From the NCBI RefSeq assembly GCF_000732195.1, contig NZ_JNNU01000012.1:164857-228856 (forward strand): 64,000 nt of DNA. Reading direction: 5' to 3'. This document shows, one piece after another, positions 42,858-52,422 of the stretch. A program made the position numbers and the translations under genes. The DNA comes from Neorhizobium vignae. Its GTDB lineage: Bacteria; Pseudomonadota; Alphaproteobacteria; Rhizobiales; Rhizobiaceae. Each line of letters begins with the position of its first letter. Position 1 is the first letter of the stretch. Below the pieces are notes generated by a model that saw nothing but the letters and a program-made list of their open reading frames with translations, made no database searches and was not told the DNA's origin.

Positions 42858-43312
42858 TGAAAGACAATATTGATGAAATGGTCACCACGCTTGCCTTGAC
42901 GGTTTTTCGCGCCAATGGAGCACTGATCGCCGCAGGCGACAGTCTCACCGCTCCTTTCGGCTTGTCCAGCGCCCGCTGGCAGGTGATGGGCGCTGTCGAG
43001 CTTGCTGGCCAACCGCTCACGGTCGCGCAAATCGCTCGCAACATGGGCCTCGCACGGCAATCGGTGCAGCGGCTTATCGATGAACTCGAGCGGGATGGCA
43101 TCGTGGCGCTTGACGAAAACCCGCATCACAAGCGGGCGCGGCTCGTTCGCCTCACCCTCCACGGACAGGAGGCCTATGCGGCGATCATGAAAGAATGGCA
43201 TGCCATGGCCGCCAGATTGGCGGAAGAAATGAATGCCGCCGGGCTTCGTGCCGCGATCGGCAGTCTCGAACAGCTTTCAGCCGGCCTCGACGCCCTGCGC
43301 CCGCCGGACTAA
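42857..43312 (+). CDS. MarR-family transcriptional regulator
   Basis: It encodes 151 residues. The winged helix is visible: LSSARWQVMGAVELAGQPLT, VAQIARNMGLARQSVQRLID and the wing DENPHHKRARLVRLT. MarR proteins bind palindromes near their own promoter and respond to small ligands. No Shine-Dalgarno sequence precedes the ATG. The membrane protein gene 21 bases downstream is the likely co-regulated partner. Confidence 0.85.
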   Translation: MKDNIDEMVTTLALTVFRANGALIAAGDSLTAPFGLSSARWQVMGAVELAGQPLTVAQIARNMGLARQSVQRLIDELERDGIVALDENPHHKRARLVRLTLHGQEAYAAIMKEWHAMAARLAEEMNAAGLRAAIGSLEQLSAGLDALRPPD

Positions 43313-43333
43313 TCTCCTCTAAGGACCAAATCG

Positions 43334-43768
43334 ATGAAAGTTCTTCATCCCGTCGCCGGGGCACTGGCGCTGGCGAGTATACTCGCCTTCTGGTTATCGA
43401 CCGCATTCAGCGAAATCTCCGGCAATATGGAGATGATCCGCTCGGTCAAGCTTGCCATTCCCTGGGGATTGCCGCTGCTGATCCCGGCGCTCGCCTTTTC
43501 GGGGTTCAGCGGCTTCCGGCTCGGCGGGCGATGGAAACACCCGGCAATCGTTGCAAAGAAGAAGCGGATGCCGGTGATCGCGCTCAATGGATTGCTGGTG
43601 CTGGTCCCCTGCGCACTCATACTGCGGCAGCTTACGCTGAACGGCGATTTTGGCGCGACGTTCTATGCCGTGCAGGCGCTTGAGCTCTGTGCCGGGGCTC
43701 TGAATATCGTGCTTCTGGGGATGAGTTTTCGGGATGGATTGCGGCTCAAGCGCCGGATAGGCGCCTGA
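43334..43768 (+). CDS. Four-span membrane protein downstream of marR-like gene
   Basis: It encodes 144 residues with AAGGA before the ATG. Four hydrophobic segments are seen (AGALALASILAFWLST; SVKLAIPWGLPLLIPALAF; MPVIALNGLLVLVPCALIL; VQALELCAGALNIVLLGM). It forms a two-gene unit with the MarR regulator. The function is unknown; a small transporter or heme-associated membrane protein is possible. Confidence 0.65.
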   Translation: MKVLHPVAGALALASILAFWLSTAFSEISGNMEMIRSVKLAIPWGLPLLIPALAFSGFSGFRLGGRWKHPAIVAKKKRMPVIALNGLLVLVPCALILRQLTLNGDFGATFYAVQALELCAGALNIVLLGMSFRDGLRLKRRIGA

Positions 43769-43786
43769 GCCGCAACGTCGTCTGGC

Positions 43787-45622
43787 TTACTCCGGCAGGA
43801 TCCGCACGGCGCCCTTGTCAGCACTCGCGGCAAACGCGGCGTAAGCCTTCAGGGCCGTGGTGACGTTGCGCTTGCGGGGATGCGAGGGCTTCCACCCGAA
43901 AGCATCCTGCTCTTTGCGGCGCTCGGCGAGGACCGCATCCGAAACCGCGAGATTGATCGTGCGGTTCGGGATGTCGATCTCGATCATGTCGCCTTCGCGC
44001 ACCAGGCCGATCGTGCCGCCGTTTGCCGCTTCCGGCGAGGCGTGGCCGATCGAGAGGCCGGACGTGCCGCCCGAGAAACGGCCGTCGGTGATCAGCGCGC
44101 AGGCCTTTCCGAGGCCCTTCGATTTCAGGTAGCTGGTCGGATAGAGCATTTCCTGCATGCCCGGGCCGCCCTTCGGGCCTTCGTAGATGATGACCACGAC
44201 GTCGCCCGCGACGATCTCGTTGGCGAGGATCGCCTTGACGGCGGCATCCTGGCTTTCGAAGACGCGGGCCGGGCCCGTGAATTTCAGGATCGAGTCGTCG
44301 ACGCCGGCCGTCTTCACGATGCAGCCGTCGATGGCGATATTGCCCTTGAGGACCGCAAGGCCGCCATCCTTCGAGAACGGATGTTCGACCGAGCGGATGA
44401 CGCCGTTTTCGCGGTCGGTATCGAGCTCGTCCCAGCGGGCGTCCTGGCTGAACGCGACCTGGGTCGGAATGCCGCCCGGTGCTGCGCGGAAGAAGTTGCG
44501 GACCGTCTCGCTGTTGGTGCGAGTGATGTCCCAGCGGTCGATCGCATCGCCGAGCGTTTCGGCATGGACCGTGAAGCAATCGCGGTTGAGCAGCCCGCCC
44601 TTGTCCAGTTCGCCGAGGATGGACATGATGCCGCCGGCGCGGTGGACGTCTTCCATATGCACGTCAGCCTTGGCCGGCGCGACCTTGGAGAGGCACGGGA
44701 CGCGACGCGAGAGCTGATCGATGTCGTCGAGGTTGAAATCGACCTCGCCTTCATAGGCTGCCGCGAGGATGTGCAGGACGGTATTGGTCGAGCCGCCCAT
44801 GGCGACGTCGAGCGTCATGGCGTTCTCGAAGGCCTGCTTGGTGGCGATCGAGCGCGGCAGGACGGAATAGTCTTCCTGCTCGTAATGACGACGGGCGAGA
44901 TCGACGATCAGGTGGCCGGCCTCGACGAAGAGGCGCTTGCGGTCCGCATGGGTGGCAAGCGTCGAGCCGTTGCCGGGCAGCGACAGGCCGAGCGCTTCGG
45001 TGAGGCAGTTCATCGAATTGGCGGTGAACATGCCCGAGCACGAACCGCAGGTCGGACAGGCAGAGCGCTCGATGACCTTGACGTCCTCGTCGCTCATCTT
45101 GTCGTCGGCGGCGGCGACCATGGCGTCGACCAGGTCGAGGGAATGGGTCTTGCCCTTCAGGACGACCTTGCCGGCCTCCATCGGGCCGCCCGAGACGAAG
45201 ACCGCCGGGATGTTAAGGCGCATTGCTGCGTTGAGCATGCCGGGAGTGATCTTGTCGCAGTTGGAGATGCAGACCATGGCGTCGGCGCAGTGGGCGTTGA
45301 CCATGTATTCGACCGAGTCGGCAATGATTTCGCGCGACGGCAGCGAATAGAGCATGCCGTCATGGCCCATGGCGATGCCGTCGTCGACGGCGATCGTGTT
45401 GAATTCCTTGGCGACGCCGCCGGCCGCTTCGATCTCGCGGGCGACGAGCTGGCCGAGGTCCTTCAGGTGCACGTGGCCGGGCACGAACTGGGTGAAGGAG
45501 TTGACCACCGCGATGATCGGCTTGCCGAAGTCGCTGTCCTTCATGCCTGTTGCGCGCCAAAGCCCGCGCGCGCCTGCCATGTTGCGGCCATGGGTCGTGG
45601 TTCTCGAGCGGTAAGCTGGCAT
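43787..45622 (-). CDS. ilvD: Dihydroxy-acid dehydratase IlvD
   Basis: It encodes 611 residues from the ATG at 45622 (MPAYRSRTTTHGRNMAG) with GAGG upstream. Iron-sulfur ligands are in CISNCDKITPGM and CPTCGSCSGMFTANSMN; the substrate-binding GGSTNTVLH is also present. It dehydrates dihydroxy acids in valine, leucine and isoleucine synthesis. It stands alone here. Length is that of the family. Confidence 0.95.
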   Translation of the reverse strand: MPAYRSRTTTHGRNMAGARGLWRATGMKDSDFGKPIIAVVNSFTQFVPGHVHLKDLGQLVAREIEAAGGVAKEFNTIAVDDGIAMGHDGMLYSLPSREIIADSVEYMVNAHCADAMVCISNCDKITPGMLNAAMRLNIPAVFVSGGPMEAGKVVLKGKTHSLDLVDAMVAAADDKMSDEDVKVIERSACPTCGSCSGMFTANSMNCLTEALGLSLPGNGSTLATHADRKRLFVEAGHLIVDLARRHYEQEDYSVLPRSIATKQAFENAMTLDVAMGGSTNTVLHILAAAYEGEVDFNLDDIDQLSRRVPCLSKVAPAKADVHMEDVHRAGGIMSILGELDKGGLLNRDCFTVHAETLGDAIDRWDITRTNSETVRNFFRAAPGGIPTQVAFSQDARWDELDTDRENGVIRSVEHPFSKDGGLAVLKGNIAIDGCIVKTAGVDDSILKFTGPARVFESQDAAVKAILANEIVAGDVVVIIYEGPKGGPGMQEMLYPTSYLKSKGLGKACALITDGRFSGGTSGLSIGHASPEAANGGTIGLVREGDMIEIDIPNRTINLAVSDAVLAERRKEQDAFGWKPSHPRKRNVTTALKAYAAFAASADKGAVRILPE

Positions 45623-45789
45623 GGTGTTGTCCTCGATCTCTTGTTCGGGCCGGCGCAGTCTACCCCTTTCGGGAGACGCGCGCAAAAGCCCATGGTTTTG
45701 CGGCTTTCCTAGCGCAAAGCGCCCGGAGTGTCACTATCACGACAGGCCAAAGCGGTACGGTTGGACCTAAGCGTCGGACCAGGCCGCCT

Positions 45790-46200
45790 TCACCTCTCCC
45801 GCAGTTCATCGGGATGGACGTCGAAGTGCTCGAGGATCATCTTCACGTTGCGGCGGTGCGACTTGAAGAAGAGGTCGAAGACATCGCCTGCCAGCGGCAC
45901 GCTGCCGAGCACGGAGTCGGCGGCGACATTGCCGAGCATGCGGGTGAGCTTTGCGGGCGGCAGGCCGAGCTTGCGCGCTTCGTTGACGATGTAAAGGCCG
46001 ACCAGCGCGCCGCCCGCATCCCCCACGAGCGGGATGAGGCCGAAGACGGAGTCGGCGCCGAAACGGATGCGGGTGCCCGGAATGCCGATCGCCGTATCCA
46101 TCAGCCGCGCGATGCCCGCAAGGCGGCGCAGGCGCCGCAATCTCTCGGTGCGATCGGCAATTGTTTCATCCCGCCCGGCATCCCAGGTGCGTGCCGTCAT
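45790..46200 (-). CDS. DUF4112 protein
   Basis: It encodes 136 residues. RLRRLAGIARLMDTAIGIPG, then FGLIPLVGDAGGALVGLYIV and SVPLAGDVFDLFFKSHRRN are the DUF4112 core, with two weakly hydrophobic segments. The function is unknown. It is a single gene downstream of ilvD on the same strand side, read towards it. Confidence 0.75.
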   Translation of the reverse strand: MTARTWDAGRDETIADRTERLRRLRRLAGIARLMDTAIGIPGTRIRFGADSVFGLIPLVGDAGGALVGLYIVNEARKLGLPPAKLTRMLGNVAADSVLGSVPLAGDVFDLFFKSHRRNVKMILEHFDVHPDELRER

Positions 46201-46411
46201 ATGCCATCTCCTCCTGTAGGGCGAATGGCCCTGCGATGAGAACTTAAAAAACCGAAATGGGGTTCCATCGATTGCATTTCCATCCGCAAACCTCCGGTTT
46301 TTTCACGCAAACGTGGTTCGAAGCAATCTTCGCGCCGCTGTGAAACCTTTCGGTTCCGCGTTACGTATAGGAGCAGGAAGGCACCCCGTTGCCGCAGAGG
46401 AGATTTTCGAC

Positions 46412-47356
<945 letters not shown>

Positions 47357-47358
47357 GA

Positions 47359-48024
47359 ATGGCGAGCCTCCCCGCCCTGCCCCGCCGCTATCACAAGGCC
47401 AGCGTCTGGGCGCTCTATGTGATCGGGCTCTGTCCGGCCGCCTGGTACTTCTATCTCGGGCTGACCGGGGGACTGGGCTTCAATCCGGTCAAGGAGTTCG
47501 AACATCAGCTCGGCATCTGGGCGCTGCGGTTCATCATCGCGACGCTCGGGATCACGCCGCTGCGCGATCTCGCCGGCATCAACTGGATCCGGTATCGCCG
47601 GGCGCTCGGGTTGATCGCCTTCTACTATGTGCTCCTGCATTTTTCCGTTTATGTGTCGCTCGACCTCGGCTTCAATTTCGGCGCGGTGGGCGGCGATATC
47701 GCCAAGCGGCCCTATATCACCATCGGGTTTGCCTGCCTGCTGATGCTGATCCCGCTTGCGGTCACCTCCAACAATTGGTCGATCCGCAAGCTCGCCCAGG
47801 GCTGGAACAGGCTGCATAGGCTGATCTATCTGATCGCGGCCGGGGGCGCGCTCCACTACGTTCTGGCGGTCAAATCGGTGACGCTGGTACCGTTCATTCA
47901 TATCGCGCTGATCGCGCTGCTGATCGCCTACCGGGCTGTCAGGCGACCGGTCATGAACTGGAAACGGGGGAACGGCAAATCGGCGAAGCCTGCGGCCTCA
48001 CAAAGGGCAAGACAGAACGGTTGA
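47359..48024 (+). CDS. msrQ: Heme-binding membrane subunit MsrQ
   Basis: It encodes 221 residues with six hydrophobic segments of the ferric-reductase-like domain. Heme-ligand His residues are in YVLLHFSVYV, RLHRLIYL and ALHYVLAVK. It passes electrons from the respiratory chain to MsrP. It starts two bases after msrP, so the pair is one operon. A terminator follows. Confidence 0.95.
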   Translation: MASLPALPRRYHKASVWALYVIGLCPAAWYFYLGLTGGLGFNPVKEFEHQLGIWALRFIIATLGITPLRDLAGINWIRYRRALGLIAFYYVLLHFSVYVSLDLGFNFGAVGGDIAKRPYITIGFACLLMLIPLAVTSNNWSIRKLAQGWNRLHRLIYLIAAGGALHYVLAVKSVTLVPFIHIALIALLIAYRAVRRPVMNWKRGNGKSAKPAASQRARQNG

Positions 48025-48073
48025 CGCGGAGGACTTGGACACAGCGGTCCGCATGAATGCCCCTTAACGCAAG

Positions 48074-48097
48074 GAGCCGGATCGATCGATCCGGCTC
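48074..48097 (+). terminator. Terminator of msrPQ
   Basis: GAGCCGGATC and GATCCGGCTC form a perfect stem around GATC, followed by TTTTATG. Confidence 0.85.
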
Positions 48098-48126
48098 TTT
48101 TATGTTCGACAGCCTTTCCGGACCAT

Positions 48127-48708
48127 TCAGAAATGCTTGCGGAACAGCAGCCGGTCGAGCGACAGGTAGCCTCCTCCGAAGGCGGCGTAGAGGAAGGCGC
48201 CTCCGGTCCAGAACAGCGATGCCAGTTCTGCCTTGCCCTGAACCTGCTCCAGGAAGATGTGACCGCCATCCTTCAGCCGCACCAATGCCTGCGGCGTGAA
48301 GAGCTGCTGGCCGCCGGCCTTCAGCGCCTCGATGCCGGCCGGGGTCAGGAAGGCGTCGCCATAGGGATGGGTGACGTGGAACCAGAGGGTCATGGCCAGC
48401 ATCACGCCATTGGCAAGCGCCACGGGGCGGGTGAACAGGCCGGCAGCGATGAACATGCCGCCGAAGAATTGCAGGGCGGCTAGGAAGGGCGACCAGAACC
48501 AGCCCGGATACATGCCGATATTTTCGACGAAGCCGACCTGCGCGAACGGCGCGATGATCTTCGGCCATCCCTCGATCACCAGCATGCCGCCGACCGCCAG
48601 CCGGAATATGCTCCAGGCCATGGGCTGCGCCAGCTTTTCATAGACAGGGGCCAAAGCGGGAATGACGAGTTCGTCTTTTTCGTTATCAAAAACTACATGT
48701 TCAACCAT
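48127..48708 (-). CDS. DoxX-family membrane protein
   Basis: It encodes 193 residues from the ATG at 48708 with GAGG upstream. Four membrane segments and motifs such as FRLAVGGMLVIEGWPKI, ALQFFGGMFIAAGLFTRP and LWFHVTHPYG fit the DoxX/DoxD-like family, linked to quinone-dependent redox reactions. The substrate is unknown. Confidence 0.8.
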   Translation of the reverse strand: MVEHVVFDNEKDELVIPALAPVYEKLAQPMAWSIFRLAVGGMLVIEGWPKIIAPFAQVGFVENIGMYPGWFWSPFLAALQFFGGMFIAAGLFTRPVALANGVMLAMTLWFHVTHPYGDAFLTPAGIEALKAGGQQLFTPQALVRLKDGGHIFLEQVQGKAELASLFWTGGAFLYAAFGGGYLSLDRLLFRKHF

Positions 48709-48832
48709 TTTCCGTACCTCACGATTTTGTCTCAATGCCGAGACCTTATCGCGTTGGCGGGGGAAGCTCTTGACGCAGGTCAAGCTATGCGGTCGATCGG
48801 TGAAGTGGCCATCATGGTTGGCCTGAAACGCG

Positions 48833-48862
48833 AAAAAGCCGGGCGTCTCCACCCGGCTTTTT
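48833..48862. terminator. Bidirectional terminator after rplQ
   Basis: AAAAAGCCGGG, an eight-base loop, and CCCGGCTTTTT: a stem with A/U tracts on both sides. It ends the ribosomal supercluster on the minus strand, 21 bases after the rplQ stop. Confidence 0.85.
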
Positions 48863-48883
48863 CAATTCCGACGATGCGGAAAA

Positions 48884-49309
48884 TTATGCGGCTTCTGCAG
48901 CGTCTGCTTCAGCGGCAACACGAGCCTTGTCGGCTGCGCCCTTGGCGTCAACATCGCGTTCAACGAACTCGATGACGGCCATGGCAGCGTTGTCGCCCTG
49001 GCGGAAGCCGGCCTTCATGATGCGCAGGTAACCGCCGTTGCGGGTTGCGTAACGCGAAGCGATGGCGTCGAACAGCTTCTTGACGGCGTCCTGGTCCTGG
49101 ATCTGCGAGATCGCCTGACGACGAGCGTGCAGGTCGCCGCGCTTGCCGAGGGTGACGAGCTTTTCGACGATCGGACGGATTTCCTTCGCCTTCGGAAGGG
49201 TCGTGACGATCTGCTCGTGGGTGATGAGCGAAGCCGCCATGTTGGCGAACATCGCCTTGCGGTGGCTGGCGGTACGATTGAGCTTGCGGCCGGCTACTCC
49301 GTGGCGCAT
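48884..49309 (-). CDS. rplQ: Ribosomal protein L17
   Basis: It encodes 141 residues, beginning MRHGVAGRKLNRTASHRKAM as in all bacterial L17 proteins. It is a 50S protein near the exit tunnel. The C-terminus has an Ala-rich extension (DKARVAAEADAAEAA) common in alphaproteobacteria. It is the last gene of the alpha segment, 135 bases after rpoA with a hairpin between. Confidence 0.97.
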   Translation of the reverse strand: MRHGVAGRKLNRTASHRKAMFANMAASLITHEQIVTTLPKAKEIRPIVEKLVTLGKRGDLHARRQAISQIQDQDAVKKLFDAIASRYATRNGGYLRIMKAGFRQGDNAAMAVIEFVERDVDAKGAADKARVAAEADAAEAA

Positions 49310-49414
49310 GGCTATTCTCCTTTAATGCAGGTACCCATTCTTCTTAGGGCCTGCCGTTTCCTGGCACATACGGGCACTCGCATCTTTCGATCAGAGGCCC
49401 GCTGTTTGACGGGG

Positions 49415-49437
49415 AAAGGCAGTCAAAACCTGCCTTT
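49415..49437 (-). terminator. Hairpin between rpoA and rplQ
   Basis: AAAGGCAG and CTGCCTTT pair perfectly around a seven-base loop, seven bases after the rpoA stop. On the minus strand TTTCCCC follows. It is more likely a processing or attenuation site than a full stop, as rplQ lies downstream. Confidence 0.5.
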
Positions 49438-49444
49438 GCTGATT

Positions 49445-50455
49445 TCAGTACTGGTCTTCGTAACGCTTGGCGAGATCTTCGATGTTTTCCGGCGGCCAGG
49501 CGGGAACTTCCATACCCAGATGGAGGCCCATGGATGCCAGAACTTCCTTGATCTCGTTCAGCGACTTGCGACCGAAATTCGGAGTGCGCAGCATTTCCGC
49601 CTCGGTCTTCTGGATGAGATCGCCGATGTAAACGATGTTGTCGTTCTTCAGGCAGTTGGCCGAACGGACAGACAGTTCCAGTTCGTCCACCTTCTTGAGA
49701 AGCGCCGGGTTGAACGCGAGTTCGGTAACCGACTCCTCTTCGACGTCCTTCTGCGGCTCGTCGAAGTTGACGAAGACCGAGAGCTGGTCCTGAAGGATGC
49801 GAGCGGCGAAGGCAACGGCGTCTTCACCCGTGACCGAGCCATCGGTTTCGATGGTCATGGTCAGCTTGTCGTAGTCGAGAACCTGACCTTCGCGGGTGTT
49901 TTCCACCTTGTAGGACACTTTCTTAACAGGCGAATAGAGGCTGTCGACCGGGATGAGACCGATCGGAGCATCTTCGGCACGGTTACGATCGGCAGGGACG
50001 TAGCCCTTGCCGTTGTTGACCGTGAATTCCATGCGGATCTCGGCACCCTCGTCGAGGGTGCAGATGACATGGTGCGGATTGAGGATCTCGATATCGCCAA
50101 CCGTCTGGATGTCGCCGGCGGTCACCGAGCCCGGGCCCTGCTTGCGCACGACCATGCGCTTTGCGTCGTCGCCATCCATCTTGATGGCGATTTCCTTGAT
50201 GTTGAGCACGATGTCCGTCACATCTTCCCGGACGCCCGGAATGGAGGAGAACTCATGCAATACGCCGTCGATCTGCACGGCGGTCACAGCCGCACCGCGC
50301 AGAGACGACAGAAGCACGCGACGAAGCGCGTTGCCGAGCGTCAGGCCGAAGCCGCGCTCGAGGGGTTCGGCAACCAGGGTTACCTTGGTACGGCCGGAGG
50401 AGGAGAATTCCACCTTGTTCGGCTTGATCAGTTCCTGCCAGTTCTTCTGGATCAT
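49445..50455 (-). CDS. rpoA: RNA polymerase alpha subunit
   Basis: It encodes 336 residues from the ATG at 50455 (MIQKNWQELIKPNKVE). The N-terminal assembly domain contains PLERGFGLTLGNALRRVLLSS in part, and the C-terminal domain (LSVRSANCLKNDNIVYIGDL; FGRKSLNEIKEVL) contacts UP elements and activators. It is in the alpha segment after rpsK. Confidence 0.97.
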   Translation of the reverse strand: MIQKNWQELIKPNKVEFSSSGRTKVTLVAEPLERGFGLTLGNALRRVLLSSLRGAAVTAVQIDGVLHEFSSIPGVREDVTDIVLNIKEIAIKMDGDDAKRMVVRKQGPGSVTAGDIQTVGDIEILNPHHVICTLDEGAEIRMEFTVNNGKGYVPADRNRAEDAPIGLIPVDSLYSPVKKVSYKVENTREGQVLDYDKLTMTIETDGSVTGEDAVAFAARILQDQLSVFVNFDEPQKDVEEESVTELAFNPALLKKVDELELSVRSANCLKNDNIVYIGDLIQKTEAEMLRTPNFGRKSLNEIKEVLASMGLHLGMEVPAWPPENIEDLAKRYEDQY

Positions 50456-50549
50456 CACTAAATACCTTCCGTTCGTTGCCACCATCCAATCGTGGCAACC
50501 GAGCATGAGGGGCACCGATCGGAACCATGTCCATCGGCGATATGGGTAA

Positions 50550-50583
50550 AGCCGCCGAACCTCTTGAGGAGGGTCAGGCGGCT
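50550..50583 (-). other. Hairpin in the rpsK-rpoA gap
   Basis: AGCCGCC (50550-50556) pairs with GGCGGCT (50577-50583), with a further inner CCTC/GAGG pairing. It lies in the 197-base gap before rpoA and may be a leader structure. Confidence 0.5.
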
Positions 50584-50652
50584 ATTCCCGAGCTCAGACA
50601 GAGGCCGCCCAATTCTCGATGCGAGATCGGCAGCCTCTTCAATTTCCGACGA

Positions 50653-51042
50653 TCAGACGCGGCGCTTCTTGCGCGGGCGGCAGCCGTTGTGCGGGATCGG
50701 GGTCACGTCACGGATCGAGGTGATCATGAAGCCGGCAGCCTGCAGAGCGCGCAGAGCCGATTCACGGCCGGAACCCGGGCCGCAGACTTCGACTTCCAGC
50801 GACTTCATGCCATGCTCTTGCGCCTTCTTGGCGCAGTCTTCGGCAGCAATCTGGGCTGCGAACGGGGTCGACTTGCGCGAACCCTTGAAGCCCTTTGCAC
50901 CGGCGGACGACCAGGCAATCGCATTGCCCTGCGCGTCGGTGATGGTGATCATCGTGTTGTTGAAGGTAGAATTGACGTGGGCAACGCCCGACGTGATATT
51001 TTTACGCTCGCGTCTACGGACGCGGGTGGCTTCCTTGGCCAT
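50653..51042 (-). CDS. rpsK: Ribosomal protein S11
   Basis: It encodes 129 residues with the S11 signatures HVNSTFNNTMITITDAQGN and CGPGSGRESALRALQAAG, ending NGCRPRKKRRV. It forms part of the platform of the 30S subunit. It lies between rpsM and rpoA as expected for the alpha operon. Confidence 0.97.
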   Translation of the reverse strand: MAKEATRVRRRERKNITSGVAHVNSTFNNTMITITDAQGNAIAWSSAGAKGFKGSRKSTPFAAQIAAEDCAKKAQEHGMKSLEVEVCGPGSGRESALRALQAAGFMITSIRDVTPIPHNGCRPRKKRRV

Positions 51043-51163
51043 TTTATCCCTTTCGTTGATCTCTGCACCGCCGTAATTCCAGCGGCTCCACCTGGGAACG
51101 AGCAGTCGTTAGTCGTTGGCGGGCAGGATCTGATCACTACCCACCCACCACTGCTCACCCAAA

Positions 51164-51532
51164 TTACTTCTTCTTACCAGCGATCGCCTTTGCCGGACCC
51201 TTGCGGGTGCGGGCATTGGTGTGCGTGCGCTGACCGCGGACCGGAAGGCCGCGGCGATGACGCAGGCCGCGGTAGCAGCCGAGGTCCATCAGACGCTTGA
51301 TGTTCATCGCGGTTTCGCGACGAAGGTCGCCTTCGACCTGATAGTCACGGTCGATGGTTTCGCGGATCTGGAGGATTTCCGAGTCCGTCAGCTGATGGAC
51401 GCGCTTCTCAGCCGGAAGACCGACCTTCTCCATGATTTCCGATGCGAATTTCGGGCCGATCCCGTGAATGTAGGTCAGCGCGATGACAACGCGCTTCGCA
51501 GTCGGGATGTTGACGCCAGCGATACGTGCCAC
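51164..51532 (-). CDS. rpsM: Ribosomal protein S13
   Basis: It encodes 122 residues starting with GTG at 51532, chosen because AAGGAG lies seven bases upstream and the protein begins MARIAGVNIP as in homologues. The C-terminus RGQRTHTNARTRKGPAKAI is typical. It contacts tRNA at the 30S head. It follows adk after a 239-base gap. Confidence 0.96.
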   Translation of the reverse strand: MARIAGVNIPTAKRVVIALTYIHGIGPKFASEIMEKVGLPAEKRVHQLTDSEILQIRETIDRDYQVEGDLRRETAMNIKRLMDLGCYRGLRHRRGLPVRGQRTHTNARTRKGPAKAIAGKKK

Positions 51533-51771
51533 GCCTATTCTCCTTGTTCCAGTTGCCATCCGGCAAGTGGTACTTCTTCCATGAAAGCAGCCAGATCTAT
51601 GACCGCCAGTTCAAACACCATACGGAACAGGTCAAAACGACCGGTCTCGGATGTCCTTGCGGGAAATCCGCGCCGATCGCTAAAGCTGTCGCGAGTTGGC
51701 GCGGTGTTTAACGGAATCAGCGCTGAAATGCAACCGCTCCGCCCAAGATTCTTTAACAGATAGATGACGGC

Positions 51772-52422
51772 TCAAAGAGCCGCCAGGATATTTTCGATCT
51801 CGGCCGTGACCTTGTCCATCTCGGCCATGCCGTCCACAGCCTTGAGCTTGCCCTTGGCGTGGTAATAACCGATCAGCGGCGAGGTTTCCTTGTAGTAAAC
51901 CTCGAGGCGCTTGGTCATGGTCTCGGCATTGTCGTCGGGACGGCGCTTGAAATGCGTCGAACCGCACTTGTCGCAGACGCCTTCCTGGGACGGCTTCTTG
52001 TCCGTGTCGTGATAGGTCGTGCCGCAGCTGGCGCAGGAATAACGCCCCGAAACGCGACGCACGAGTTCCTTGTCGTCGACCCGCAGCTCGATGACGACGG
52101 AAAGATCGAGACCCTTGGCCTTCAGCATCGCCTCGGTCGCATCAGCCTGCACCAGGGTGCGCGGGAAACCATCGAGGATGAAGCCGTTGGCGCAATCGGG
52201 CTGGTCGATGCGTTCGGAGACGATCGCGTTGACGATCTCGTCGGAGACGAGGTTGCCTGCATCCATGACGGCCTTGGCGCGCTTGCCCACTTCCGTCTCG
52301 GCGGCCACTGCCGCACGCAGCATATCGCCCGTGGAGAGCTGCGGGATACCGTGCTTCTCCACGATCCGCTGGGCCTGGGTCCCCTTCCCCGCGCCCGGCG
52401 GCCCTAAAAGAATCAGTCTCAT
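51772..52422 (-). CDS. adk: Adenylate kinase
   Basis: It encodes 216 residues. The P-loop GPPGAGKGTQA opens the protein. The LID carries a Cys4 zinc site (CASCGTTYHDTDKK; CDKCGSTHF), so this is the long zinc-binding form. It interconverts ATP, ADP and AMP. Its start overlaps the secY stop by four bases. Confidence 0.97.
   Translation of the reverse strand: MRLILLGPPGAGKGTQAQRIVEKHGIPQLSTGDMLRAAVAAETEVGKRAKAVMDAGNLVSDEIVNAIVSERIDQPDCANGFILDGFPRTLVQADATEAMLKAKGLDLSVVIELRVDDKELVRRVSGRYSCASCGTTYHDTDKKPSQEGVCDKCGSTHFKRRPDDNAETMTKRLEVYYKETSPLIGYYHAKGKLKAVDGMAEMDKVTAEIENILAAL

Noticed and set aside
43880..45712. A 610-codon plus-strand frame opposite ilvD
   Set aside because: ilvD is unambiguous on the minus strand; this is a codon-bias artefact.
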